Positions 6,178 to 14,670 of a stretch of 26,805 nt of DNA are shown piece after piece (within the stretch, counting starts at the first letter, position 1; each line of letters opens with the position of its first letter). The notes beneath the pieces are model-generated. The model had not been told where the DNA came from. It was given only the letters and a program-made list of their open reading frames with translations, and made no database searches. The stretch is from Clostridiales bacterium (GTDB lineage: Bacteria > Bacillota > Clostridia > Oscillospirales > Acutalibacteraceae): positions 1-26,805 of the forward strand of contig JAAYKB010000176.1 in NCBI GenBank assembly GCA_012522615.1. Direction: 5' to 3'. Both the position numbers and the translations under genes were made by a program.

Positions 6178-7674
6178 ATGCAGTATAAAAGCTCGCGGGA
6201 TGGCAGTGCCAATGTAACGGCCTCTCATGCAATCACACAGGGTATCTCAAAAGACGGAGGGTTGTTTGTTCCGGAGTGTTTTCCGGAAATCACAGGCAGT
6301 GAACTGTCTGCCATGACCGCTATGGGTTATGCAAAGCGTGCCGCCTTGGTTATGTCAAAATTTCTTGATGATTTTACAAATCAAGAGATTGAGGAATGTA
6401 CAGGGCTTGCATACAATGAAGAGAGGTTTCGCTCGCCTTCAATAGCTCCGCTGCATGAGCTGTATGACGGGGTTTATATGCTTGAGCTTTGGCATGGACC
6501 GACCTGTGCATTCAAGGATATGGCTCTCCAGATATTGCCTCACCTTATGCGCGTTTCCGCAAAGAGAACGGCCGGCGGCAAGGAAATCATTATACTTGTT
6601 GCGACCTCCGGAGATACCGGAAAGGCTGCGCTGGAGGGCTTCCGTGATGCGGACGACACCAGAATACTTGTCTTTTATCCCGAGGACGGCGTCAGCCCGA
6701 TGCAAAAGCTCCAGATGATAACCCAAGAGGGCAGAAATGTTGCTGTCTGCGGGATCCGCGGGAATTTTGACGACGCCCAGACGGGTGTAAAATCAATTTT
6801 TACCGATCCCGCAATAGCCAAACGGCTGGCCGCAAACAATATGATGTTTTCCAGCGCGAACTCGATAAACTGGGGGCGTCTTCTCCCGCAGATTGTTTAT
6901 TATATATCCTCATACTGCGATTTGGTTGCTAATCAAAAGATTAATATAGGCGATAAAATCAATGTGGTTGTTCCGACCGGAAATTTCGGCAACATCCTTG
7001 CGGCTTATTATTCCAGGAAAATGGGGCTGCCGATAGCCAGGCTTATCTGCGCGTCGAACCGCAACCGGGTGCTTACCGACTTTATTCAAACCGGAATATA
7101 CGACAGGAAACGGCAGTTTTATACAACATCGTCCCCGTCAATGGACATCCTTATATCTTCAAATCTTGAAAGACTTCTGTATGATATATCGGGGTGCGAC
7201 CATTCCGAAATCAACAGACTTATGCTGGATTTGAAGGACAAAGGCAGATACAAGGTATCCGACACCATGGCCGAAAGCATCCAATCGCTCTTTTCGGCAG
7301 GATGGTGCGACGATTCCATGACAGCCCAAACAATCAGGGATGTTTTCAACAGCTACGGTTATCTCTGTGATACCCATACGGCCGTTGCGGTAAACGTATA
7401 TCAGGAATACCTCAAAGAAACCGGCGATCAGATACCTGCGGTTATCGCCTCAACGGCCAATCCATATAAGTTTTCCGCAAATGTCCTCGAAGCTCTGGGC
7501 GGCGATACTTCATCCGAAGATGAATTCAAGAAGATGGACAGGCTACAGGCGCTGACGTCCTGCGAAATACCCGCCCCGCTTGCGGCCATCAAAGGAAAAC
7601 CGAAACGATTCGAGAAAATATGTAACCCTGCCGACATGGAGCAGGTTGTATACGATATGCTCCATATCGGCTAA
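6178..7674 (+). CDS. thrC: Threonine synthase
   Basis: 498 residues from ATG 6178, which lies 7 nt after TAGGGGAGAA; a longer frame from 6151 has no ribosome site. This is the pyridoxal-phosphate enzyme that converts O-phosphohomoserine to threonine and phosphate. The length and motifs are those of the long class: ITQGISKDGGLFVPE at the N-terminus, HGPTCAFKDMALQ with the cofactor lysine Lys113, ATSGDTGKAALEGF for phosphate binding, and VPTGNFGNILAAYYS. DTHTAVAV in the C-terminal part is also conserved. No other threonine genes (hom, thrB) are near. It stands between a probable terminator and a convergent DUF1540 gene that begins its stop only 2 nt away. I did not find a convincing promoter in the 120 nt upstream. 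Confidence 0.95.
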   Translation: MQYKSSRDGSANVTASHAITQGISKDGGLFVPECFPEITGSELSAMTAMGYAKRAALVMSKFLDDFTNQEIEECTGLAYNEERFRSPSIAPLHELYDGVYMLELWHGPTCAFKDMALQILPHLMRVSAKRTAGGKEIIILVATSGDTGKAALEGFRDADDTRILVFYPEDGVSPMQKLQMITQEGRNVAVCGIRGNFDDAQTGVKSIFTDPAIAKRLAANNMMFSSANSINWGRLLPQIVYYISSYCDLVANQKINIGDKINVVVPTGNFGNILAAYYSRKMGLPIARLICASNRNRVLTDFIQTGIYDRKRQFYTTSSPSMDILISSNLERLLYDISGCDHSEINRLMLDLKDKGRYKVSDTMAESIQSLFSAGWCDDSMTAQTIRDVFNSYGYLCDTHTAVAVNVYQEYLKETGDQIPAVIASTANPYKFSANVLEALGGDTSSEDEFKKMDRLQALTSCEIPAPLAAIKGKPKRFEKICNPADMEQVVYDMLHIG

Positions 7675-7676
7675 GG

Positions 7677-7859
7677 TTAAGACTTGGCTTCCGGTTTAAA
7701 GGTGTCGCAAACGGTATCCAGACTGCTTATCGCATGGGTAGGACCGACCTTGATTTTGCCGGCCGTGCAGATGTCTTCGCCCTTGTGATATACACAGTTT
7801 TTCACATCACAGTACACCGTTGGCGTAGGCATTTCTCTATCATCTTTAAAAAGATTCAT
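7677..7859 (-). CDS. DUF1540 domain protein (small Cys-rich)
   Basis: 60 residues, starting at the ATG complementary to 7857-7859, which is preceded by GGAAAGGATG. The frame is open further upstream, but without a ribosome site. Cysteines 17, 22, 31 and 51 (VYCDVKNC, DICTAG, VCDTF) match the DUF1540 pattern of four conserved cysteines, expected to bind one metal ion. The function of the family is unknown; it is common in Clostridia, often in one or more copies per genome. Its stop lies 2 nt from that of thrC, with no terminator hairpin visible between the two. The upstream gap to the divergent phosphoesterase gene is 98 nt. Confidence 0.88.
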   Translation of the reverse strand: MNLFKDDREMPTPTVYCDVKNCVYHKGEDICTAGKIKVGPTHAISSLDTVCDTFKPEAKS

Positions 7860-7957
7860 AGTATCGCATCCTTTCCGGCTGATAAAGCCAACAATAGTAT
7901 TTCCGAATAGAATAATTAATACATATCCTTGTAAGTGTAAGTTTAAGGAGTGCAGTA

Positions 7958-8644
7958 ATGTCTTTATTTGCCATTGCAGATTTGCATCTGTCATTCGGTA
8001 CAAATAAGCCGATGGACATCTTCCGCGGATGGGATAATTACCTTGATAGATTGGAATCCAACTGGCGGCAGCTTATAAACGATGACGACACGATAGTAAT
8101 TGCCGGAGATATATCATGGGCAATGAATCTTGAACAGGCAAAACCGGATTTTTCGTTTATAAATTCATTGCCGGGCCAAAAACTTATCATTAAGGGCAAT
8201 CACGATTATTGGTGGACGACAAGACGAAAAATGGAAGAGTTTTTTCACGATAACGGATTTGATTCGATTAGAATCGTTCACAACAGCGCAGAAGCCGTGG
8301 GCGAATTTGCTGTCTGCGGGACGCGTGGCTGGTTTTTTGACGCCGAAGAGGATGCGGACAAAAAGATCGTTTTGCGCGAGGTCGGCAGACTCGACACCTC
8401 AATCAACGAAGCACTCAAAACAGGCAAAGAGCCCGTGGTATTTCTCCACTATCCGCCTGTTCTCGGCGAAGCCCGGTGTGTCGAGATATTGTCTGTGCTA
8501 TTGCAATATAAGATCCGTCTTTGCTATTTCGGGCATATTCACGGCCCGTCGGCACAAAAAATTGCACCCTTTACGATAGAAGAGACAACCATGCGGCTTA
8601 TATCTTGCGACGCCGTCGATTTTACTCCGGTACTGGTCAGATGA
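7958..8644 (+). CDS. Calcineurin-type metallophosphoesterase
   Basis: 228 residues. The ATG follows AAGGAGTGCAGTA. The di-metal phosphoesterase motifs appear in order: DLHLS (Asp8, His10), AGDISWAM (Asp51), KGNHDYWW (Asn81, His82), LHYPPV, and GHIHGP near the C-terminus. The GDISWAM and GNHDYWW variants are typical of a bacterial phosphohydrolase subfamily of about 230 residues found widely in Bacillota; its substrate is unknown. No signal peptide or membrane segment is present, so it is cytoplasmic. It is transcribed divergently from the DUF1540 gene and ends before an AT-only intergenic region that leads to tig. Confidence 0.9.
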   Translation: MSLFAIADLHLSFGTNKPMDIFRGWDNYLDRLESNWRQLINDDDTIVIAGDISWAMNLEQAKPDFSFINSLPGQKLIIKGNHDYWWTTRRKMEEFFHDNGFDSIRIVHNSAEAVGEFAVCGTRGWFFDAEEDADKKIVLREVGRLDTSINEALKTGKEPVVFLHYPPVLGEARCVEILSVLLQYKIRLCYFGHIHGPSAQKIAPFTIEETTMRLISCDAVDFTPVLVR

Positions 8645-8688
8645 TTTTGAATTTATTTTAATTTTAAAATTACTTTTGAATTTATTTT
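8645..8688. repeat. AT-rich 15-bp direct repeat flanking a palindrome
   Basis: TTTTGAATTTATTTT occurs at 8645-8659 and again at 8674-8688, a period of 29 nt. Between them lies the perfect palindrome TAATTTTAAAATTA (8659-8672). The block sits 32 nt upstream of the tig extended -10 element. It could act as an AT-rich UP-type promoter element or as a weak terminator of the phosphoesterase gene. Confidence 0.6.
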
Positions 8689-8719
8689 TGAAAAAGGGAT
8701 AGCACAAAACGACTCTCTA

Positions 8720-8728
8720 TGATATAAT
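8720..8728 (+). promoter_or_regulatory. Extended -10 promoter of tig
   Basis: TGATATAAT is a perfect extended -10. The -35 position (8700-8705, TAGCAC) is poor. The tig ribosome site ACAGGAGGAA lies about 30 nt downstream. Confidence 0.6.
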
Positions 8729-8772
8729 AAATAGCATTGTTTTATTCGCGTATTTACAGGAGGAATTTTAAC

Positions 8773-10056
8773 ATGGGTTTAAAAAGTACGTCCAAGGTTG
8801 ATACAAACCGTGTGGAGCTGGAGGTTGAAGTAGACGCCCAAACTTTTGAGGCTGCCGTCGACAGGGCATACAGAAAGAACATCAATAAGATGTCTGTCCC
8901 CGGTTTCCGTAAAGGCAAAGCTCCCCGTCATTTGGTCGAAAAGATGTACGGTTCCGGAGTGTTTTATGATGATGCGATTAACGATTTGTACCCGACGGCT
9001 CTGAATGAAGCTATTGAGCAGTCCGGGTATGAATATGTCGAAGATAAAATGGATCTTGACGTCGTATCGGTCGGCAAGGAAGGCTTTGTTTTTAAAGCCG
9101 TTATCACCGTAAAGCCTGAGGTTGAAATCGGTAAGTATAAGGGCTTGAAGGCTGAAAAAAAGATTGAGCCGGTGACCGACGAAGATGTAGACGCAGAAAT
9201 CAAAAAGCTTCTTGAGCGCAATTCCCGGCTTGTTAATGTTGAGGGACGCGCAGCCCAAAGCGAGGATATTGTAATATTTGACTTTGAAGGATTTATTGAC
9301 GGTATGCCGTTCGAGGGCGGTAAGGCTGAAAACTATTCGCTGAAAATAGGCTCCAACCAGTTCATCCCCGGTTTTGAGGATCAATTAATCGGAAGGTCCA
9401 CGGATGAGGAATTCGACGTTGAGGTATCATTTCCGGAGGATTACCATGCAAAAGAGCTTGCGGGCAAGCCGGCAGTATTCAAATGCAAGCTTCACGAAAT
9501 CAAAACCCGCGAGTTTCCGGAGTTGAACGATGAATTTGCCAAGGATGTAAGCGAGTTTGATACACTTGATGAACTCAAGACCGACCTAAAAGCAAAGCTT
9601 GAACACCAAAGGGAGCACGCTGCCGACGACGACTTTGAGTCGCAGTTGATTGAACAGCTTATCGACGGGCTGAAAGCGGAAATACCCGAGGCAATGTTTG
9701 AAAACCGCGTAAACGAAAGCGTAAGAGAATTTGAGCAAAGACTCCAGTCGCAGGGGCTTAATATCGAATCCTATATGCAATACACCGGTATGGATAACGA
9801 GTCCTTTAGAAAAGGCTTCCGTGAACAGGCCGAGAAACAGGTTAAGGTTCGTCTCGCACTTGAAAAAATCGTTGATTTAGAGGGTATCACTCCGTCGGAC
9901 GAAGAGGTTGAGGCTGAATATGCCAAGTTTGCGGAGCAGTACAAGCTTGAGGTTGATAAAATCAAGGCGTTTATCCCGAAATCTGAACTGGTCAAGGATA
10001 TTGCAGTGGGAAAAGCGAAGGAGCTTGTAAAGGAGAATGCAAAAGTATCGGCTTAA
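8773..10056 (+). CDS. tig: Trigger factor (ribosome-associated chaperone / prolyl isomerase)
   Basis: 427 residues from ATG 8773, set by AGGAGGAATTTTAAC. Trigger factor docks on L23 at the ribosome exit tunnel and shields nascent chains. The N-terminal domain carries the ribosome-binding signature VPGFRKGKAPRHLVEK (about residues 40-55). The FKBP-type isomerase domain (about 150-235) shows VIFDFEGFIDGMPFEGGKAENYSL in separate conserved pieces and FIPGFEDQLIG. The remaining helical arms form the chaperone cradle. The length is normal. It is first in the tig-clpP-clpX-lon cluster, which groups folding and regulated proteolysis, a conserved order in Bacillota. Confidence 0.97.
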   Translation: MGLKSTSKVDTNRVELEVEVDAQTFEAAVDRAYRKNINKMSVPGFRKGKAPRHLVEKMYGSGVFYDDAINDLYPTALNEAIEQSGYEYVEDKMDLDVVSVGKEGFVFKAVITVKPEVEIGKYKGLKAEKKIEPVTDEDVDAEIKKLLERNSRLVNVEGRAAQSEDIVIFDFEGFIDGMPFEGGKAENYSLKIGSNQFIPGFEDQLIGRSTDEEFDVEVSFPEDYHAKELAGKPAVFKCKLHEIKTREFPELNDEFAKDVSEFDTLDELKTDLKAKLEHQREHAADDDFESQLIEQLIDGLKAEIPEAMFENRVNESVREFEQRLQSQGLNIESYMQYTGMDNESFRKGFREQAEKQVKVRLALEKIVDLEGITPSDEEVEAEYAKFAEQYKLEVDKIKAFIPKSELVKDIAVGKAKELVKENAKVSA

Positions 10057-10137
10057 GCTTGCTTGAGTCTGACGAAATTTGGCAATACTAAAAAGGCTTT
10101 ACCATATAAGTTTACATGAAAGGTTGAGTGATGTTGT

Positions 10138-10725
10138 ATGAGCAGTTTGGTTCCGTATGTTGTAGAACAAACAGGGCGGGGTGAGCGCAGCTACGATATA
10201 TTTTCCCGGCTGCTGAACGACCGCATTATACTGTTATCTGACGAAGTCAACGATAACACAGCCTCTCTTGTTGTTGCCCAGCTCATCTATCTCGAGGGGC
10301 AGGACCCAGACAAGGATATCGACCTTTATATAAACAGCCCCGGCGGTTCTATTTCGGCAGGTATGGCGATATATGACACCATGCAGTTTATCAAATGTGA
10401 CGTATCGACTATTTGTATCGGAATGGCGGCCAGTATGGGAGCGTTTCTGCTTGCGGCGGGAGCAAAGGGTAAGCGCAAGGCGCTTCCCAACAGTGAGATC
10501 ATGATTCACCAGCCTTCAGGCGGCTCCCGCGGTCAGGCAAGCGATATTAAGATTCAGGCAGAACACATTTTATATATACGCGGCCGCATGAACAGGATTT
10601 TGTCCGAATTGACCGGACAATCAATCGAAACAATCGAACGCGATACCGACCGCGATTTCTTTATGACGGCCGAAGAGGCGAAAAATTACGGAATTATCGA
10701 TAATATAATTACAAAACGAGCATAA
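10138..10725 (+). CDS. clpP: ClpP protease subunit
   Basis: 195 residues, the proteolytic barrel that works with ClpX. The N-terminal LVPYVVEQTGRGERSYDIFSRLL segment contains the usual IGF-binding and axial pore region. The catalytic triad is visible: Ser99 in GMAASMGAFLL, His124 in MIHQP and Asp173 in ERDTDRDFFM. The family hallmark IDLYINSPGGS is present. There is no long propeptide. The ATG at 10138 has only a weak ribosome site (GAAAGG about 17 nt upstream). The gene sits between tig and clpX, so the protease and its unfoldase are made together. A weak promoter-like pair (TTGAGT, 17 nt, TACTAA) lies in the 80-nt gap after tig. Confidence 0.97.
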   Translation: MSSLVPYVVEQTGRGERSYDIFSRLLNDRIILLSDEVNDNTASLVVAQLIYLEGQDPDKDIDLYINSPGGSISAGMAIYDTMQFIKCDVSTICIGMAASMGAFLLAAGAKGKRKALPNSEIMIHQPSGGSRGQASDIKIQAEHILYIRGRMNRILSELTGQSIETIERDTDRDFFMTAEEAKNYGIIDNIITKRA

Positions 10726-10785
10726 ATTCAGTTATGACTTTTTTGATGTGTACAACATTCGACATTCTAGTAAGGAGATCGGATA

Positions 10786-12093
10786 ATGCCAAAAAATGAG
10801 GATAACAGAATAATATGCTGTTCATTCTGCGGTAAAAATCAGAATGAGGTACAGCGTCTGATTGCGGGGCAGGGAGTTTACATCTGCAACGAATGTGTCG
10901 AGCTATGCCAATCCATCCTGGAAGATGGCGGAATTATCACAAAAAGACGCCCGGTTTCAAGCGGAGTGCCGTCAGTGCTGCCCCCTCCGATGGAAATCAA
11001 AGCCGGTCTTGACGAATATGTAATCGGACAGGATGACGCCAAAATCGCGCTTTCGGTTGCTGTTTATAACCACTATAAGCGCATCTATTTCGGCTATACC
11101 TCCGATATTGAAATCGGCAAAAGCAATGTTTTGCTGATAGGTCCGACCGGAGTCGGCAAAACCGCTTTGGCGCAGACGCTTGCTCGTATTCTTGATGTCC
11201 CGTTCGCAATTACCGATGCCACGACATTGACCGAAGCCGGTTATGTCGGCGAGGATGTCGAAAATATTCTGCTGAGATTGATTCAGGCCGCTGATTATGA
11301 TATTGAAAAGGCCGAGCGCGGGATTATTTACATTGATGAGATTGATAAGATTGCGCGCCGCAGCGAAAACCCCTCGATTACCCGCGATGTCAGCGGAGAG
11401 GGTGTGCAGCAGGCCTTGCTGAAGATTATTGAGGGGACGGTTTCCAATGTTCCCCCGTCGGGCGGACGCAAACATCCTCAGCAGGAGTTTATACAGATTG
11501 ATACGACAAATATTCTGTTTATATGCGGCGGCGCCTTTGACGGTATTGAAGGTATAATCGAGCGCAGGGTTGCCTCGGGTTCGCTCGGCTTCGGAAGCGA
11601 GGTCCGCTCCAAAAAAGATATAGAGAGAAGCAAGCTTCTCAAAAAGCTCATTCCGCATGATCTGATTAAATTCGGTCTTATCCCCGAATTGGTCGGTCGT
11701 ATGCCGGTAATAACAGCCCTTAACACGTTAGACGAGGCCACGCTGGTAAGAATACTCACCGAGCCGAAAAACGCGATTTTAAAACAATATATGCAGTTGT
11801 TTACCCTGGATAATGTTGCCCTTGAGTTTACCCCCGAAGCCTTGTCGGCCGTCGCCAAAAAGACGGTTAAGCTGAATACCGGCGCCAGAGGCTTGCGTTC
11901 CGTTATGGAAGGCTTGCTTACCAATCTCATGTATGAGGTTCCTTCGGACTGCAAGATTGAACGGGTTATCATAAACGCTGATTATGTGGAGGGTAAGGGC
12001 TCACCCGAGCTTATTCGCAACCCAGACAGAAAACCGTGCAAGCCTAAGCTCCCCTCAAAGGGCCGTAGCACAAGAAGACAGGTCACTGCGTAA
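10786..12093 (+). CDS. clpX: ATP-dependent unfoldase ClpX
   Basis: 435 residues. ClpX is the hexameric AAA+ partner that unfolds substrates and feeds them into ClpP. The N-terminal zinc-binding domain has CSFCGKNQ and CNECVELC. Walker A is GPTGVGKTALAQ, and Walker B is IIYIDEIDKI. The pore loop GYVGEDVENI and the sensor regions are present. The ClpP-docking loop reads LGF (GSLGFGSEV) where IGF is usual, a conservative change. The start is set by AAGGAGATC 8 nt upstream. A strong terminator-like hairpin follows 34 nt after the stop. Confidence 0.97.
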   Translation: MPKNEDNRIICCSFCGKNQNEVQRLIAGQGVYICNECVELCQSILEDGGIITKRRPVSSGVPSVLPPPMEIKAGLDEYVIGQDDAKIALSVAVYNHYKRIYFGYTSDIEIGKSNVLLIGPTGVGKTALAQTLARILDVPFAITDATTLTEAGYVGEDVENILLRLIQAADYDIEKAERGIIYIDEIDKIARRSENPSITRDVSGEGVQQALLKIIEGTVSNVPPSGGRKHPQQEFIQIDTTNILFICGGAFDGIEGIIERRVASGSLGFGSEVRSKKDIERSKLLKKLIPHDLIKFGLIPELVGRMPVITALNTLDEATLVRILTEPKNAILKQYMQLFTLDNVALEFTPEALSAVAKKTVKLNTGARGLRSVMEGLLTNLMYEVPSDCKIERVIINADYVEGKGSPELIRNPDRKPCKPKLPSKGRSTRRQVTA

Positions 12094-12126
12094 ATCTTAT
12101 ATTATATGAAATACTAAATGGCGCAA

Positions 12127-12189
12127 TGGGTCAGATGATAAATGCAAGGGCTGCAAAGCGGCAGATGCATTTGACGTTTGACCCTTTTT
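12127..12189 (+). terminator. Multi-step terminator-like hairpin between clpX and lon
   Basis: GGGTCA (12128-12133) pairs with TGACCC (12179-12184). Nested inside are AAATGCA (12140-12146) with TGCATTT (12166-12172), and GCTGC/GCGGC around an AAA loop (12150-12162). Five T follow immediately. Only 28 nt then remain to the lon start codon, so it may act as an attenuator as well as a terminator. Confidence 0.8.
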
Positions 12190-12216
12190 AACCCGTCGGC
12201 AACAGAAAGGAATTGA

Positions 12217-14640
12217 ATGAAAATGGAAATCAAGAGACGGATTGCGCGTGTCGCTACCCTGCCGCTGCTGGCACTGCGGGGTCTTGTAATCTTTCCTGAA
12301 ATGGTTCTTCATTTTGATATAGGACGAAAAAAGTCATTACTTGCCTTGAACGAGGCAATGTCCACCGATCAGACCATATTTCTTGTAACCCAGCGCGACA
12401 TCAGGGATGACGACCCGGACGCAGAAGGACTGTATTCGGTCGGGGTGGTTGCAAAAATACGTCAGGTATTAAGACTTCCCGGAGATAATGTTCGCGTGCT
12501 GGTCGAGGGTATGTATCGCGCAAAGCTGCAGGAAATAATCGAGTTTGACCCGTATTATGTCGCAAATGTGCGGGAGTGTGTCGTAAGGCGCGTTCCAATG
12601 AGTGTAAAGGTGCAAGCCTTGCTCCGTAAGTGCAAATCAATATTTGAAGATTATGCGGCTCTTGCTCCTAAAATATCTCCTGATGTAATGCTCGGTGTTT
12701 CCGCGGCTGACGATATTTCTAAGATTTCCGACTACATAGCTTCAAACATTCTGCTTCTACCCGAGGAAAAACAGCAGCTTCTGGAAACCCTAGACCCCGA
12801 AAAGCGAATCGAGAAGCTGATGGTAATACTTGAACGCGAGATTTCCATCCTGTCCTTGGAACAGGGCATACATGAGCGCGTTCACGAACAAATCGACCAG
12901 AATCAAAAGGAATATTATCTGCGGGAACAACTCAAGGTTATCAATCAGGAGCTTGGTAATTCAGACGACCCGCAGGATGAGGCGCATAAATACAGGGCAA
13001 GAATAGAAAAGCTAGGTCTGCAGGAAGAAGCACGGAAAAAGCTGTTTGACGAATGTGATAAGCTCTCGCGTATGCCGACCGGTTCACATGAGGCAACGGT
13101 TGTGCGCGGATATCTGGATACCTGTCTTTCGCTTCCGTGGAACAAGAAAACCAAAGACAACCTGGACTTAAATGCAGCGCATAAGATACTCGAACGGGAT
13201 CATTACGGTCTTAAAAAGGTAAAGGAACGCATTCTTGAAACCCTTGCGGTCAGAAAGCTGGCTCCCGACATAAAAGGACAGGTTATCTGTCTCGCCGGAC
13301 CTCCCGGTGTCGGAAAGACATCTGTGGCAAAGTCCATCGCCGCCGCAATGGGACGCAAGTATGTGCGGGTTTCACTCGGCGGAGTCAGAGACGAGGCGGA
13401 TATTCGCGGACACAGACGTACATACATAGGCGCAATGCCGGGCAGAATTATCAATGCCGTAAACCTGGCGGGTTCGTCCAATCCGGTCATTTTGCTGGAT
13501 GAAGTCGATAAGATGGGCAAAGATTTCCGCGGAGATCCATCTTCGGCAATGCTTGAGGTTCTTGACACGGAACAGAACTTTGCTTTTCGCGATCATTATA
13601 TCGAAATACCGTTCGATTTGTCGGGCGTATTGTTTATTACAACGGCAAATGACGTCGGCAACATCCCCAGACCCTTGCTTGACCGTATGGAGGTTATTGA
13701 ACTTCCGAGTTATACCGCAGAAGACAAATTTCACATTGCCAAGGATTATCTGTATAAAAAACAGTTGAAACGGCACGGTCAGACACAGCGTAAGCTTAAA
13801 ATCACTGACGAAGCCATCTATGAAATTATTGACGGTTATACCAGAGAATCAGGAGTCCGGTCACTTGAACGCTGTATTATCAAGATTTGCAGGAAATCCG
13901 CCCGCATGATTGTTGACGGAAGTACAAAATCGGTAAAGGTTACTCCGCAGAACATAGCCGAATTTCTCGGCCCGCGCAAGTATAAGGATGATGTCAATAA
14001 TAATTGCGACGGAATCGGTATCGTCAACGGACTGGCATGGACCTCGGTGGGCGGTGAAATGATGCCGGTTGAGGTTGCAGTGCTTGACGGTACGGGAAAG
14101 ATTGAGTTGACAGGTTCATTGGGCGACATTATGAAAGAATCCGCCCGCACCGCAATAAGCTATGTGCGAAGCCGTACAAACGAATTTATGATAGAGCATG
14201 ATTTTTATAAGACAAAGGATATCCATATCCATGTTCCGGAGGGAGCGGTGCCGAAGGACGGACCATCCGCAGGCGTAACGATTGCGACTGCTATAATATC
14301 GGCATTGACAGGGATACCGGTGCACGGCAATATTGCAATGACAGGTGAAATCACCTTGCGCGGACGGGTACTGCCTATAGGCGGGCTGCGCGAAAAGACC
14401 ATGGCGGCGTACCGGCATCAAATCAAAACAGTAATTATTCCCGCCGGAAACGAATCCGACCTTGCCGAGATAGACGATGCTGTGCGCGAGCATGTTAAGT
14501 TTATCACGGTCGAGCATCTTGACACAGTTATCAGTAACGCTCTGGTTTCGCAACTCAATAGAATGAGTGACAACAAAACGGACAAGCTGTTTATATCGAA
14601 AATCGCCGAGGACAACCTGCAGCCGACCGTTCCGCAATAA
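12217..14640 (+). CDS. lon: ATP-dependent protease LonA
   Basis: 807 residues, full length for LonA. The N-terminal substrate-binding domain (about 10-210) opens with TLPLLALRGLVIFPEMVLHF in pieces typical of the family. A coiled region follows (QIDQNQKEYYLREQLK). The AAA+ module has Walker A GPPGVGKTSVAKS and Walker B VILLDEVDKM. The protease domain has the nucleophile in DGPSAGV and the catalytic lysine in GGLREKTMAAYRH, the Ser-Lys dyad. The ATG follows AGAAAGG. Lon degrades misfolded and selected regulatory proteins. No LonB gene is seen beside it, unlike in Bacillus. The hairpin upstream suggests expression partly separate from clpX, though no clear promoter of its own was found. Confidence 0.97.
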   Translation: MKMEIKRRIARVATLPLLALRGLVIFPEMVLHFDIGRKKSLLALNEAMSTDQTIFLVTQRDIRDDDPDAEGLYSVGVVAKIRQVLRLPGDNVRVLVEGMYRAKLQEIIEFDPYYVANVRECVVRRVPMSVKVQALLRKCKSIFEDYAALAPKISPDVMLGVSAADDISKISDYIASNILLLPEEKQQLLETLDPEKRIEKLMVILEREISILSLEQGIHERVHEQIDQNQKEYYLREQLKVINQELGNSDDPQDEAHKYRARIEKLGLQEEARKKLFDECDKLSRMPTGSHEATVVRGYLDTCLSLPWNKKTKDNLDLNAAHKILERDHYGLKKVKERILETLAVRKLAPDIKGQVICLAGPPGVGKTSVAKSIAAAMGRKYVRVSLGGVRDEADIRGHRRTYIGAMPGRIINAVNLAGSSNPVILLDEVDKMGKDFRGDPSSAMLEVLDTEQNFAFRDHYIEIPFDLSGVLFITTANDVGNIPRPLLDRMEVIELPSYTAEDKFHIAKDYLYKKQLKRHGQTQRKLKITDEAIYEIIDGYTRESGVRSLERCIIKICRKSARMIVDGSTKSVKVTPQNIAEFLGPRKYKDDVNNNCDGIGIVNGLAWTSVGGEMMPVEVAVLDGTGKIELTGSLGDIMKESARTAISYVRSRTNEFMIEHDFYKTKDIHIHVPEGAVPKDGPSAGVTIATAIISALTGIPVHGNIAMTGEITLRGRVLPIGGLREKTMAAYRHQIKTVIIPAGNESDLAEIDDAVREHVKFITVEHLDTVISNALVSQLNRMSDNKTDKLFISKIAEDNLQPTVPQ

Positions 14641-14670
14641 TTTAATAATTTGAAGAGGGGAGAGGGGACA

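Noticed and set aside
8779..9384. 201-codon minus-strand open frame opposite tig
   Set aside because: Antisense to trigger factor, no ribosome site or motif.
10972..11658. 228-codon minus-strand open frame opposite clpX
   Set aside because: Antisense to the conserved AAA+ domain, no family features; a shadow of clpX.
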